NCBI RefSeq assembly: GCF_003391395.1
Contig: NZ_CP024190.1
Location: 1,612,001 to 1,676,000, forward strand
Direction of reading: 5' to 3'
Length of the DNA: 64,000 nt
Source of the DNA: Mycobacterium marinum
GTDB taxonomy: Bacteria; Actinomycetota; Actinomycetes; Mycobacteriales; Mycobacteriaceae
Below, piece after piece: positions 1 to 8,325 of this stretch (position 1 is the stretch's first letter; each line of letters starts with the position of its first letter). The notes below the pieces were generated by a model, which was given only the letters and a program-made list of their open reading frames with translations, made no database searches and was not told the origin of the DNA. The position numbers and the translations under genes are program-made.

Positions 1-526
1 ACCCCCAGGTCACCCGGGCCATGATCGCCATCAGGTCGTGCGAGGACGCAGAAGCGCGAACCGATCTCAACCATTGCCGCAGCGAGACACCGTCGAGGTC
101 GGCGGCCCGGTTCGCAGCCCAGGGAGCCGATATCGGGATGCTGCGGGCGAGCCTCTCGAATTGCCAGCGTAGCCGCGCGATGTCGAGCAGCCCCGTCAGC
201 GAAAGTCTGGGAATGGTGCCGCTGTAGGGGCGGACCCCGCCGCGCCAGCGGATCACGTTCTTGCCGTCGTGGAAGGTCGGAACGGTGGGAACACCCAACT
301 CGGCGGCCAGCGCCAGGACCGCGTCCTGGGTGGGGCCAACGAACGAGCCGCCCATATCCGCCGGCAATCCGGCGATGGAGCCGGTGAAAGAGCGGCCGCC
401 AACGCGATCGCGACCTTCTAGTACCAGCACATCATGACCTTGACGCGCCAGGTCGCGGGCTGCGGCCAGACCGGCAAAGCCGGCGCCCACTATCACCACG
501 TCGACAATCCACGATGGGTTTGTCAC
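1..526 (-). CDS. aofH: Flavin-containing amine oxidase, N-terminal part (AofH-like)
   Basis: Runs off the left edge, so only about the first 175 residues are present. Reading down from a GTG at 526, the protein opens with a dinucleotide-binding fold VDVVIVGAGFAGLAAARDL, then the flavin motif EGRDRVGGRS and PADMGGSFVGPTQ, all typical of the monoamine-oxidase/FAD family. The family oxidises amines to aldehydes with release of ammonia and H2O2. The remembered M. tuberculosis AofH (Rv3170) N-terminus aligns closely from the same start. A purine-rich GGAGGG lies almost touching the GTG, closer than usual, so the start is likely but not certain. Divergent from the LLM gene over about 100 bases. The substrate is not known from sequence. 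Confidence 0.85.
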   Translation of the reverse strand, partial: MTNPSWIVDVVIVGAGFAGLAAARDLARQGHDVLVLEGRDRVGGRSFTGSIAGLPADMGGSFVGPTQDAVLALAAELGVPTVPTFHDGKNVIRWRGGVRPYSGTIPRLSLTGLLDIARLRWQFERLARSIPISAPWAANRAADLDGVSLRQWLRSVRASASSHDLMAIMARVTWG

Positions 527-565
527 GCCCTCCAGTGAACAGCATCTCAGCCAATCCGTACGCTA

Positions 566-585
566 AATTTCGATTGCCCGAAATT
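566..585. promoter_or_regulatory. Inverted repeat in aofH/LLM divergent promoter
   Basis: AATTTCG at 566-572 and CGAAATT at 579-585 form an exact 7-bp inverted repeat with a 6-base spacer. It lies midway between two divergent starts (526 minus, 630 plus) in a locally AT-rich patch. The shape fits a dimeric regulator's operator; the regulator is unknown. Confidence 0.4.
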
Positions 586-629
586 CCGGCGGGCGGCGGC
601 GCTGCCCACATTGTCGACAGGCAGGTGCG

Positions 630-1628
630 TTGAGGGTCTTCACCGCGTTGTACGGATTAGCCGATGCGGCCGAGCGGGCCCGGGAGCTGCGGGACGCAGG
701 TGCGACTGGCGTGGCCACCTTTGAGGGCCCACACGACGTATTCGCTCCACTGACCCTCGCCGCCACGGTAGGCGGCCTGGATCTGATGACCAACGTGGCG
801 ATCGCTTTTCCGCGCAATCCGATACACCTGGCCCATCAGGCCTATGACCACCAGCTGCTCAGCGGCGGCCGATTCATCCTGGGCCTTGGCACCCAGGTGC
901 GCGCCCAGATCGAGAATCGGTTCGGCGCCGCGTTCGACCACCCGGTCGCCCGGATGACCGAGCTGATCGCTGCCTTGCGGGCAATCTTTGCTGCCTGGAA
1001 TTGCGGTGACCGCTTGAACTTTCGCGGACAGTTCTACCGGCACACGCTGATGACACCGACTTTCAACCCCGGCCCAATTCCCTTTGGCCCGCCCCCGATA
1101 TACGTCGGTGCGCTCGGGCCCAGGCTGACCCGGGCCGTCGCCCAGCATGCCGACGGTCTGCTGGTAATGCCGTTTGGCTCCAAGCGTTTTCTGCATGCCA
1201 ACACAATGCCGGCGGTGCACGAGGGGTTGCGCGCCGGCGGGCGTCAGGCCGACGAATTCACGATTATTCCGGAGATCATCGTGTCGGCCGGCGACACCGA
1301 GGCCGACCGGGAACAGGCCGCCGCGGGCACCCGACGGCTGCTGGCCTTCTACGGGTCTACCCCCGCCTACCGGCCGGTGCTGGCGGCGCACGGCTGGGAA
1401 GACCTGCAGCCCGAACTCAACGCGCTGTCCAAGCGGGGGCGCTGGCAGGAAATGGGCGCGCTGATCGACGACACCATGATGCACACCTTGGCGGCCTGCG
1501 GCACACCCGCCGACGTTGCGGCGCACATCCGCGATCGGGTGGATGGGATCTCTGACACCGTGTGCCTGTATCAGGCCGCACCCATTGGGCTTTGCACGCT
1601 CGCTGCGATCATCGACGAGCTGCGCTGA
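630..1628 (+). CDS. Luciferase-like F420-dependent oxidoreductase
   Basis: A 332-residue LLM-class flavin/F420-dependent oxidoreductase, probably the actinobacterial TIGR03617-type subfamily judged from the opening (RVFTALYGL, then TFEGPHDVFAPL) and the barrel motifs SGGRFILGLGTQ and FNPGPIPFGPPPIYVGALGP. Such enzymes carry out hydride transfer on F420 or FMN with diverse substrates; this one's substrate cannot be told. The TTG at 630 is used because family members begin at this point and no better in-frame start precedes it; the ribosome binding site is weak. In M. tuberculosis the Rv3169 and aofH genes are adjacent, so this gene and the PE_PGRS gene beside it look like an insertion into that order. 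It converges on the PE_PGRS gene. Confidence 0.85.
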   Translation: MRVFTALYGLADAAERARELRDAGATGVATFEGPHDVFAPLTLAATVGGLDLMTNVAIAFPRNPIHLAHQAYDHQLLSGGRFILGLGTQVRAQIENRFGAAFDHPVARMTELIAALRAIFAAWNCGDRLNFRGQFYRHTLMTPTFNPGPIPFGPPPIYVGALGPRLTRAVAQHADGLLVMPFGSKRFLHANTMPAVHEGLRAGGRQADEFTIIPEIIVSAGDTEADREQAAAGTRRLLAFYGSTPAYRPVLAAHGWEDLQPELNALSKRGRWQEMGALIDDTMMHTLAACGTPADVAAHIRDRVDGISDTVCLYQAAPIGLCTLAAIIDELR

Positions 1629-1690
1629 ACCAATTGGGTTGTCTGTCAAGCGCTTCGGGGCCCTGATGGATTCGGGGGCGGGCGCATCGG

Positions 1691-4285
1691 CTAGGGCAGG
1701 CCGTCGCTTCCGTCTTGGCCGAGCAGCAGCCCACCGGAGCCGCCGGCGCCGCGAGTGCCGGTGCTGGTGCCCACGCCGCCGTTGCCGCCGTTGCCGCCGG
1801 TGCCGATCAGCACGGCGTTGCCGCCCATGCCACCGGCCCCGCCGCTATCGCCGACGCTCAACGATTCTGCGCCGGAACCGCCGGCCCCGCCGGTACCCAG
1901 CAGTATTCCGCCGGTGCCGCCGGCCCCGCCGGAGCCGCCGGTTCCGGCGATACCGAGCCCGCCGAACCCGCCGGCCCCGCCGCAGCCCAGCAAGCCGGCA
2001 TTGCCGCCGGCACCGCCGGAGCCGCCGCCGTTGGCGACACCGAATCCGCCGAAGCCACCGGCCCCGGCGCTGGAGAACAACAACCCGGCATTCCCGCCGG
2101 CCCCGCCGGCACCGCCAGTGTTGCTGCCGAACCCGCCGTCGCCGCCGATCCCGCCGCTGCCGAACAGCAACCCGGCGCTGCCGCCGGCCCCACCGACACC
2201 GCCGTCGGCGACGGCGCCCGCCCCGCCCGTTCCGCCGGATCCACCCGGGCCGCTGAGCAGCCCGGAATTGCCGCCGGCCCCGCCGGCGCCACCAGCACCG
2301 GTAAGGCCGTAACCGCCGGCCCCACCGTCACCGCCGCCGGCTCCGACCAGCCCGCCCAGCAGCCCGCCGGCTCCGCCAACACCACCGGCCGCGCCGTCCA
2401 ACGCGCCGAAGCCGCCAGTCCCGCCGATCCCTCCGCCGCCCCACAGCCCGCCGGCGCCGCCGGCCCCGCCGACGCCGCCATCCGCGGTCGATGAGTAGCC
2501 GCCGGAACCGCCGGCCCCGCCGGTGCCGGTCAGCCATCCGCCGGCGCCGCCAGCCCCGCCGGCGCCGCCGGTAAGACCACCGCCGATCCCGGCGGAGCCG
2601 TTCCCGCCGGACCCGCCGGTGCCCCACATGCCGGCCGCACCGCCGGCCCCGCCATCGGCACCGGTGCTCATCGCGCCGGACCCGCCGGCCCCGCCGTCAC
2701 CGAACACCCATCCGCCCGCGGTCCCGGCGGCGCCGCTGCCCGCGGCCCCGGGGGTGCCGTTGCCGATCAGCGGGCGCCCGGTGAGGGTCTGGACGGGCGC
2801 GTTGACCGCGCCCAGTGCCTGCTGTTGGAAGGTATGCAGTGGCGAGGTGCTGGTTGGCGCGTTGAATCCGTCCAGCCCCAGCAACAGCCCGCTGGTCCCG
2901 CCGACCCCCGTCGCGCCGGCCGCCGGGCCGGTCCCGCCGACACCGGCATTGCCGCCGTTGCCGATGAGCACCCCAGTGCCCCCCGCACCACCGTCCCCGC
3001 CGGTGGTGGCGCCCTCGCCGCCGGCCCCGCCGGCCCCACCGCCGCCGATCGCCAGGCCGGCCCTGCCGCCGGCCCCGCCGGCACCACCGGCGGCGGCAGC
3101 GCCGTACCCGCCGGTCCCGCCGACCCCGCCGTTGGAGTACAGCAGCCCGCCGTTGCCGCCGGCCCCGCCCGCGCCGCCGTCGGAGGAGCCGTACCCGCCG
3201 GCACCGCCGACGCCGCCGGCCGAGAACAGCAACCCGGCGTTGCCACCGGCCCCGCCGACCCCGCCGGCGCCGGCAACTCCGCTGCCACCGGCCCCACCGG
3301 CCCCGCCCGTGCCGAACAGCGTGCCGGCGTTGCCGCCGGCCCCACCATTGCCCCCGTCCCCGCCGGTACCGACTCCGCCCGTGCCGCCGGCCCCACCCGG
3401 GCCACCGAACAGTCCGGCGTTGCCGCCCGCCCCGCCATCGCCCCCGGTCCCACCGGCACCGAACCCGCCGGTCCCGCCATGGCCGCCGCCGGCACCGACC
3501 AGCCCGGCCAGCAGCCCGCCGGCGCCACCGGCCCCACCGGTCCCGCCGACCCCGCCGGGGCCGTACCCGCCGGCACCCCCGAGGCCCCCGGCACCCAACA
3601 GTCCGCCGGCCCCGCCGGCCCCACCGGCGCCGCCGGTGAAGCCGAACAAGCCGGGCCCGCCGGCCCCGCCGGCCCCGGCGTTACCCGACAACCATCCGCC
3701 GGCTCCGCCGACCCCGCCGGCACCTCCGTCGCCCAACGGCGAGCTCCCGCCGGCCCCGCCGGCGCCTCCCGAGCCCAAGAGTCCCGCCGCCCCGCCAGCC
3801 CCGCCGACCCCGCCGGTCGGGTTGGCGACGGTGCCCGGTGTGCCCGAGCCGCCGATCCCGCCGTCACCGAGCAACCAGCCGCCATCGCCACCGTTGGCTC
3901 CGGTCCCCGGGGCCCCGTTGGCGCCGTTGCCGATCAGCGGGCGCCCCGTGGCCGCCAGCAACGGCGCGTTGACGATGGTCAACAGCTGCTGCAGCGGGCC
4001 GGTGTTGGCCGCTTCCGCGGCGGAATAGCCGCTGGCGCTGGCGCTCAGGGCCGCCACGAACTGGTCGGAAAAGACCCCCACCTGGGTACTGAGCTGCTGA
4101 TAGGCCAGGCCATGGCCGGAAAACTGCGCCGCGATCGCCGCCGACACCTCGTCTTGGGCCGCGGCCACGACCGTTGTTATCCGGGTAGCGGCGGCCGCAT
4201 TGGCCGCATTAAGGGTCGAATTCAGGCCTGCCAGATCGTTTGCGGCGGCCTGCACCATGCCGGGCACCACGTCAACAAGCGTCAT
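1691..4285 (-). CDS. PE_PGRS family protein with two PGRS modules
   Basis: 864 residues, starting at the ATG at 4285 after a good GGAGG site. The N-terminal PE domain (about residues 1-95, opening MTLVDVVPGMVQAAANDL) is followed by the conserved linker GRPLIGNG and long GGAGG/GGNGG-type glycine repeats encoded by GCCGCC-rich DNA. Unusually, the glycine tract is interrupted near the middle by LLLGLDGFNAP and a second GRPLIGNG linker (DNA near 2757-2780; the first copy is near 3927-3950). A second glycine-rich block then ends in LLLGQDGSDGLP. PE_PGRS proteins are secreted or surface-exposed through ESX-5. The gene lies between the LLM gene and the Rv3169 counterpart. Repeat tracts of this kind are prone to length change and assembly error. 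Confidence 0.92.
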   Translation of the reverse strand: MTLVDVVPGMVQAAANDLAGLNSTLNAANAAAATRITTVVAAAQDEVSAAIAAQFSGHGLAYQQLSTQVGVFSDQFVAALSASASGYSAAEAANTGPLQQLLTIVNAPLLAATGRPLIGNGANGAPGTGANGGDGGWLLGDGGIGGSGTPGTVANPTGGVGGAGGAAGLLGSGGAGGAGGSSPLGDGGAGGVGGAGGWLSGNAGAGGAGGPGLFGFTGGAGGAGGAGGLLGAGGLGGAGGYGPGGVGGTGGAGGAGGLLAGLVGAGGGHGGTGGFGAGGTGGDGGAGGNAGLFGGPGGAGGTGGVGTGGDGGNGGAGGNAGTLFGTGGAGGAGGSGVAGAGGVGGAGGNAGLLFSAGGVGGAGGYGSSDGGAGGAGGNGGLLYSNGGVGGTGGYGAAAAGGAGGAGGRAGLAIGGGGAGGAGGEGATTGGDGGAGGTGVLIGNGGNAGVGGTGPAAGATGVGGTSGLLLGLDGFNAPTSTSPLHTFQQQALGAVNAPVQTLTGRPLIGNGTPGAAGSGAAGTAGGWVFGDGGAGGSGAMSTGADGGAGGAAGMWGTGGSGGNGSAGIGGGLTGGAGGAGGAGGWLTGTGGAGGSGGYSSTADGGVGGAGGAGGLWGGGGIGGTGGFGALDGAAGGVGGAGGLLGGLVGAGGGDGGAGGYGLTGAGGAGGAGGNSGLLSGPGGSGGTGGAGAVADGGVGGAGGSAGLLFGSGGIGGDGGFGSNTGGAGGAGGNAGLLFSSAGAGGFGGFGVANGGGSGGAGGNAGLLGCGGAGGFGGLGIAGTGGSGGAGGTGGILLGTGGAGGSGAESLSVGDSGGAGGMGGNAVLIGTGGNGGNGGVGTSTGTRGAGGSGGLLLGQDGSDGLP

Positions 4286-4438
4286 GTCACACCTCCGCTG
4301 GGTCGTTACACCCGGGCTGCGGCTCGGATCTCCATCGATACGCTCGGCAAACTGGATCCTACTGCGGATGCGGTGTGAAATACCAGGTTCTTGGCGCTCT
4401 GATCGCGTACGCCGGGCGTCGAGCAACGCGCGGTGCGG

Positions 4439-5563
4439 TCAGGGCGCAACCGTGAGCCAGTCGGAGAATCCCGACGGGTCGTGGCGTCCCAGCGCCCCGT
4501 GCTCGTAGAGGCCCCAGCCTTCCACCGGATCCGTGTCGCCGTCACGGCATACCGCGCGGCCCACGTGGTCGATGACGCCGAAGCCGGACCGCGCGATGAT
4601 CGCCGGATCGGTCATGCCGTAGGTCAGCCGCTCGACGAACTTCTCGCCCTTCCACATGCCGTGCAGCCAGTCCGAATCGCCGCCGTAGCCACCGCCGACA
4701 TGAATCGGAACCGCCAGCTTGGATTCCACATCGAAGTGCACCGGCGTGCCATCGGGTCTGGTGGCGTCGATGGTTGCCCCGGTCGGGATGCGGGTGCCCG
4801 AGCGGTAGTGAATCTTTACCCGCGGCCAGCCCAGCTGTTCGACGCGGCCATCACGCCAGATCCGGGTGCAGTCATTGAGCGAGCGGAATCCGCTGGGCTC
4901 CTCTTGAATGATCAGCACGATCGCGAAGTCGTCGAACGCCATGGGGACATACAGCCACCACATGCCCTCAAACGGCGGGTCAGCGGGTCGCCCAGCCGGC
5001 TCGGGCTCGCCGACCGGCCGGATGCCCCACGATCGGTCCCGACTACCGATCCAGGTCGCCGGGTCGACGTCGATCTGCTGCCCCTCGACCTGGATTTGGC
5101 CGCTCCAGGTGCCCAGCTGGGCGAAGCGCTGCGCATCCAGGGTCACCCGGTTGCCGGACCGCAGCAGATGCGGCTGCTCCGCAACGACGTCGAACAACCC
5201 CTCCCAGGTGAGATCGGCTGACACGCCTTCGGTTTCGTCCAGCACCAGGCGCAGCTTGCGCAGCGGCTCTATCACGTCGATCCGGTAGCCGTTGACATGC
5301 TGGTGCAGCCGGTCCTGATCGATCGCGTCCGAAAGGTGCACCGCGGTTTGGGTATCCCCGCGCCTGATCAGCAGGAACGCGTCCTTGACGCCGAGGTTGG
5401 GGTAGTAGCCGATACCGCTGATCACAAAGATGTTTCCGGTGCGGTCATGGGCGTTGAAGTAGGAGCGGTCGTAGAAATTGCGGTCGGAGGAGCCGGGCCA
5501 GGCGATCGGTTGGGGAAGTTGATGTACCGGGTACTCGTCGAGGGGGCCAAGTGGTTGCGGCAT
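4439..5563 (-). CDS. Conserved hypothetical protein, Rv3169-like
   Basis: 374 residues with no catalytic motif I can name. It corresponds closely to M. tuberculosis Rv3169, which also sits directly downstream of the phosphotransferase Rv3168. Recognisable stretches include ISGIGYYPNLGVKDAF, GMWWLYVPMAFDDFAIVLI and DPATWIGSRDRSWGIRPVG. The beta-rich, tryptophan-rich look is compatible with a lipocalin-like or hydroxyneurosporene-synthase-like fold, which is inference. Its ATG overlaps the stop of the upstream gene by one base (TGATG), so the two are translationally coupled. A function linked to the phosphotransferase substrate is plausible but unproven. Confidence 0.85.
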   Translation of the reverse strand: MPQPLGPLDEYPVHQLPQPIAWPGSSDRNFYDRSYFNAHDRTGNIFVISGIGYYPNLGVKDAFLLIRRGDTQTAVHLSDAIDQDRLHQHVNGYRIDVIEPLRKLRLVLDETEGVSADLTWEGLFDVVAEQPHLLRSGNRVTLDAQRFAQLGTWSGQIQVEGQQIDVDPATWIGSRDRSWGIRPVGEPEPAGRPADPPFEGMWWLYVPMAFDDFAIVLIIQEEPSGFRSLNDCTRIWRDGRVEQLGWPRVKIHYRSGTRIPTGATIDATRPDGTPVHFDVESKLAVPIHVGGGYGGDSDWLHGMWKGEKFVERLTYGMTDPAIIARSGFGVIDHVGRAVCRDGDTDPVEGWGLYEHGALGRHDPSGFSDWLTVAP

Positions 5564-6699
5564 CAGCGCTCATCTCCGATCAGACGTTTCATCAATCCAG
5601 CGTGGTAGAAAAGTGATTCGACATCGTCGGGCTTTTCCACTTCACCGAAATGCACCCGACGCGCCCCGGTGCGCATGAAGACGCAGGCCCACATGACTCC
5701 GGAATAGACGTAAAACCAGTGCAGGTCACCAAGTTGGGTACCGGTGAGTCGCTGGTAGGTGCGGCGTACGTCGTCCTCGCGCATCACCGTGGGTAGCCCG
5801 GGCAACGTCGCCAATCCGGCAAGTTCTTCAAAAACCATGTGCGCAAATATCATCCACGCGACATCGAGTTCGCGGGGTCCCAACGTGACCATCTCCCAGT
5901 CCAGTACCGCCACGGGCCGAAAGTCGCGGTACAAGACGTTGCCCACCCGGGCGTCGCCCCAAAGCAGCACCGGTTCGCGTGCGGCCACCTCGCTGGGCCA
6001 GTGCTCTTGCAGCCACTGGAAGGTCCGCTCTATCAGCGCGGATTTGCCGATGCCAGGTACCGCGAAGTCGTACCACGAGCGCACCCAGTCGAAATGCCTG
6101 CGCAGCGCGGTGTCACCGGACGGACCGTCGGACAGGAAGCCAAATGTGTCTTGCGGGTTCGGTATTGAATGCAGCATGGCCAACAGTCCGACGGTGGCGT
6201 CCTGTAGCTCACGCTGCCGTTCGGCCGGCGCATCGGCGAACCAGTTGTTGCCGAACGTGTAGGGCATCACGTCGGGCGGTACCAGGCCCTCGACGTAGTC
6301 CATCAGAAAAAACGGCGTCCCCAGCACTTCTCCGGTGGGTTCCATCCAGCGCACTCGGGGCACCGGGACGTCGCTGAGTTCACCCACCAGCTTGATGACT
6401 TCGAATTGGTGGTCGAGTCGATAGCTGGGGAACACGGGCACGTCGCCGGCGGCCGGCGCCACCCGGGCCACCAGCTTCTGCTGCACCGGCCGGTGATCCT
6501 CGTGCCAACGTGCGGTCAAGATGATCGTTTCCGAAGACATCCCCGTCGAGTCGACACCGCTTTCCACGGTCACCTCGGGTGCCGCGTTGCCGGGCAGCAC
6601 GCCCGCCAGCCACCGTGCCATCACTGCCGGCAAAGTCGTCATGTCGCGGCTGGAGCGCTGTAGGTGGGCTACATCTTCGACCGGCGTTTCATTGGCCAC
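5563..6699 (-). CDS. Aminoglycoside-phosphotransferase-family kinase, Rv3168-like
   Basis: 378 residues of the APH/choline-kinase fold. The catalytic loop reads LLWGDARVGN, with Trp in place of the usual His before GD, followed by the metal-binding motif VLDWEMVTLGPRELDVAWM. Both are shared with M. tuberculosis Rv3168 as remembered. Despite the family name it need not act on antibiotics; related proteins phosphorylate small hydroxylated metabolites or acyl-CoAs. GTG at 6699 is preferred because GAAGGAAG lies just upstream and the resulting N-terminus (ANETPVEDV) matches the orthologue; an in-frame TTG at 6714 is the alternative. It is first in an operon with the Rv3169-like gene and divergent from the TetR gene. 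Confidence 0.88.
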   Translation of the reverse strand: MANETPVEDVAHLQRSSRDMTTLPAVMARWLAGVLPGNAAPEVTVESGVDSTGMSSETIILTARWHEDHRPVQQKLVARVAPAAGDVPVFPSYRLDHQFEVIKLVGELSDVPVPRVRWMEPTGEVLGTPFFLMDYVEGLVPPDVMPYTFGNNWFADAPAERQRELQDATVGLLAMLHSIPNPQDTFGFLSDGPSGDTALRRHFDWVRSWYDFAVPGIGKSALIERTFQWLQEHWPSEVAAREPVLLWGDARVGNVLYRDFRPVAVLDWEMVTLGPRELDVAWMIFAHMVFEELAGLATLPGLPTVMREDDVRRTYQRLTGTQLGDLHWFYVYSGVMWACVFMRTGARRVHFGEVEKPDDVESLFYHAGLMKRLIGDER

Positions 6700-6720
6700 A
6701 GCTGCTTCCTTCAAGAGGCA

Positions 6721-6745
6721 ATTACGATACGGTAGGTAGCGTTAT
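6721..6745. promoter_or_regulatory. Putative TetR operator over the TetR start codon
   Basis: ATTACGATAC (6721-6730) and GTAGCGTTAT (6736-6745) match as inverted half-sites at 8 of 10 positions. The site fills most of the 44-base divergent gap between the kinase gene and the TetR gene and covers the TetR start codon at 6744. It is a good candidate autoregulatory operator for both directions; this is inferred from symmetry and position. Confidence 0.55.
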
Positions 6746-7346
6746 GAAAGCAGACCCCTCTTCCCTTGACAAGGCCCCCGGCGCCGGGCGGCCGCGGGAT
6801 CCCCGCATCGACTTTGCCATTTTGAGCGCGACCATGGAACTGCTTGTGCAAATCGGCTATTCCAACCTCAGCCTGGCTGCTGTCGCGGAGCGGGCGGGCA
6901 CCACCAAGTCTGCGTTGTACCGGCGGTGGTCGAGCAAGGCCGAGCTGGTCCATGAGGCCGCGTTTCCGGTGACGCCCAGCGCGCTGTCGGCTCCGGCCGG
7001 CGACTTCGCCGGGGATATCAGGATGATGGTCGCGGCGACGCGCGATGTCTTCACCACCCCGGTGGTTCGAGCCGCATTGCCGGGGCTGGTCGCCGACATG
7101 ACCGCGGACGCCGACCTCAACGCCCGGGTGCTGTCGCGTTTCACCGAGTTGTTCGCCACGGTGCGTATCCGGCTGCAGGAGGCCGTCGACCGTGGCGAGG
7201 CGCATCCCGACGTGGATCCGAACCGGATGATCGAATTGATCGGGGGAGCCACGATGCTGCGGGTGCTGCTGTACCCGGACCAGATGCTCGACGAGGCGTG
7301 GGTGGATCAGACCACCGCGATACTCGTGCATGGTGTGACCCGGTGA
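6744..7346 (+). CDS. TetR-family regulator, Rv3167c-like
   Basis: 200 residues. The N-terminal helix-turn-helix (about residues 20-70, LAAVAERAGTTKSALYRRW) is typical of TetR repressors, and a larger ligand-binding domain of this family follows. It is the positional counterpart of Rv3167c, reported in M. tuberculosis to influence the PDIM genes and phagosomal escape; whether this protein does the same is not visible. ATG at 6744 lies inside an imperfect palindrome that may be its own operator. It overlaps the following SDR gene by four bases (GTGA), so the two are co-expressed. Confidence 0.88.
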   Translation: MKADPSSLDKAPGAGRPRDPRIDFAILSATMELLVQIGYSNLSLAAVAERAGTTKSALYRRWSSKAELVHEAAFPVTPSALSAPAGDFAGDIRMMVAATRDVFTTPVVRAALPGLVADMTADADLNARVLSRFTELFATVRIRLQEAVDRGEAHPDVDPNRMIELIGGATMLRVLLYPDQMLDEAWVDQTTAILVHGVTR

Positions 7347-8209
7347 CGGGTGCGCTCGCCGGGCGGGCGGCCATCGTCACCGGCGCCAGCCGTGGGCTGG
7401 GGCGCGCCATTGCGCTTGCCTTGGCCGCCGAAGGGGCCGCCGTTGTCGTGGCCGGGCGTACCGAGCAGGTGTGGGACAGCCGCTTGCCCGGAACCATCGG
7501 TGACACCGTCGCCCAGATCGAGGCGGCAGGGGGACGTGCGGTGGCGGTGCGCGCCGATCTGACCGACCGCGACGACGTCGCGGCGCTGGTGACGGCGGCG
7601 CGGGACAGCCTGGGCCCCATCACAATTCTGGTGAACAACGCCGCGTTCACCGCCCCCGGACGGCCACCGGTGCCCGGTGCGGCACCGCGCGCCAAATCCA
7701 GCAGAGCCGCGGTCGGCAAGCCGGGCTGGCCCGGATTCGTCAGCGTCCCGTTGGCGGCGTACCGCCGGCACTTCGAGACTTCGGTTTTTGCCGCATACGA
7801 GTTGATGCAACTGAGCTGCCCCGACATGATCGCGGCCGGGGCCGGCTCGATCATCAACATCACTTCGGTGGCATCCCGGCTACCCGGCGACGGGCCCTAT
7901 CCCGACCGCAGCGGCGGCGTCCTGCCCGGATACGGCGGCTCCAAAGCCGCGCTCGAACACCTGACCCAATGTGCGGCTTTCGATCTCGCCGACCACCACA
8001 TCGCGGTGAACGCGCTGGCGCCTTCGAAGCCGATTCCGACCCCGGGGCTGTCCTATTACGCACGCGAATTCGATGACACCGCTTCGGCGGAGGAATTCGC
8101 GCGAGCGGCCGTGGTGCTGGCGTCGGTGGATGCCGACCTGGTCACCGGGCGCACCATCGGCCATCACGAAGTCCTCGACGGTAGCTTTCGGGCGTTCGGG
8201 CGCGACTAG
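7343..8209 (+). CDS. Short-chain dehydrogenase/reductase
   Basis: 288 residues. The nucleotide-binding motif TGASRGLG lies at residues 13-20, NNA at 98-100, and the catalytic Ser175, Tyr197 and Lys201 are all in place (ITSVAS, then GYGGSK), so the enzyme should be active as an NAD(P)-dependent oxidoreductase. A loop of about 30 residues between NNA and the catalytic serine is longer than in the minimal SDR and probably shapes the substrate pocket. The GTG start overlaps the TetR stop, suggesting that the regulator controls its own partner enzyme. I do not recall this gene between Rv3167c and Rv3166c in M. tuberculosis. Substrate unknown. Confidence 0.88.
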   Translation: MTGALAGRAAIVTGASRGLGRAIALALAAEGAAVVVAGRTEQVWDSRLPGTIGDTVAQIEAAGGRAVAVRADLTDRDDVAALVTAARDSLGPITILVNNAAFTAPGRPPVPGAAPRAKSSRAAVGKPGWPGFVSVPLAAYRRHFETSVFAAYELMQLSCPDMIAAGAGSIINITSVASRLPGDGPYPDRSGGVLPGYGGSKAALEHLTQCAAFDLADHHIAVNALAPSKPIPTPGLSYYAREFDDTASAEEFARAAVVLASVDADLVTGRTIGHHEVLDGSFRAFGRD

Positions 8210-8325
8210 CGCCCAGGGCGCCGAGGCGGCCAGCGATAGTGTGCGTGTTCCTGGCGGCGCGGACTCCTGACGTGCAACTATGAACAAAGACCATGCCGCA
8301 GATGGCGGCAGGCAGGTGTGTGCCG

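Noticed and set aside
553..658. AATCCGTAC at 553-561 and its exact inverse GTACGGATT at 650-658
   Set aside because: Nine bases far apart, the second copy inside the LLM coding region; chance is a sufficient explanation.
657..1649. A 330-codon minus-strand frame opposite the LLM gene
   Set aside because: Mirror of GC-rich third positions; no family features, while the plus-strand frame has clear LLM motifs.
2523..4378. Long proline/alanine-rich readings on the plus strand opposite the PE_PGRS gene
   Set aside because: They are the antisense of GGC/GCC-rich PGRS repeats; repetitive Pro-Pro-Ala composition with no start signals.
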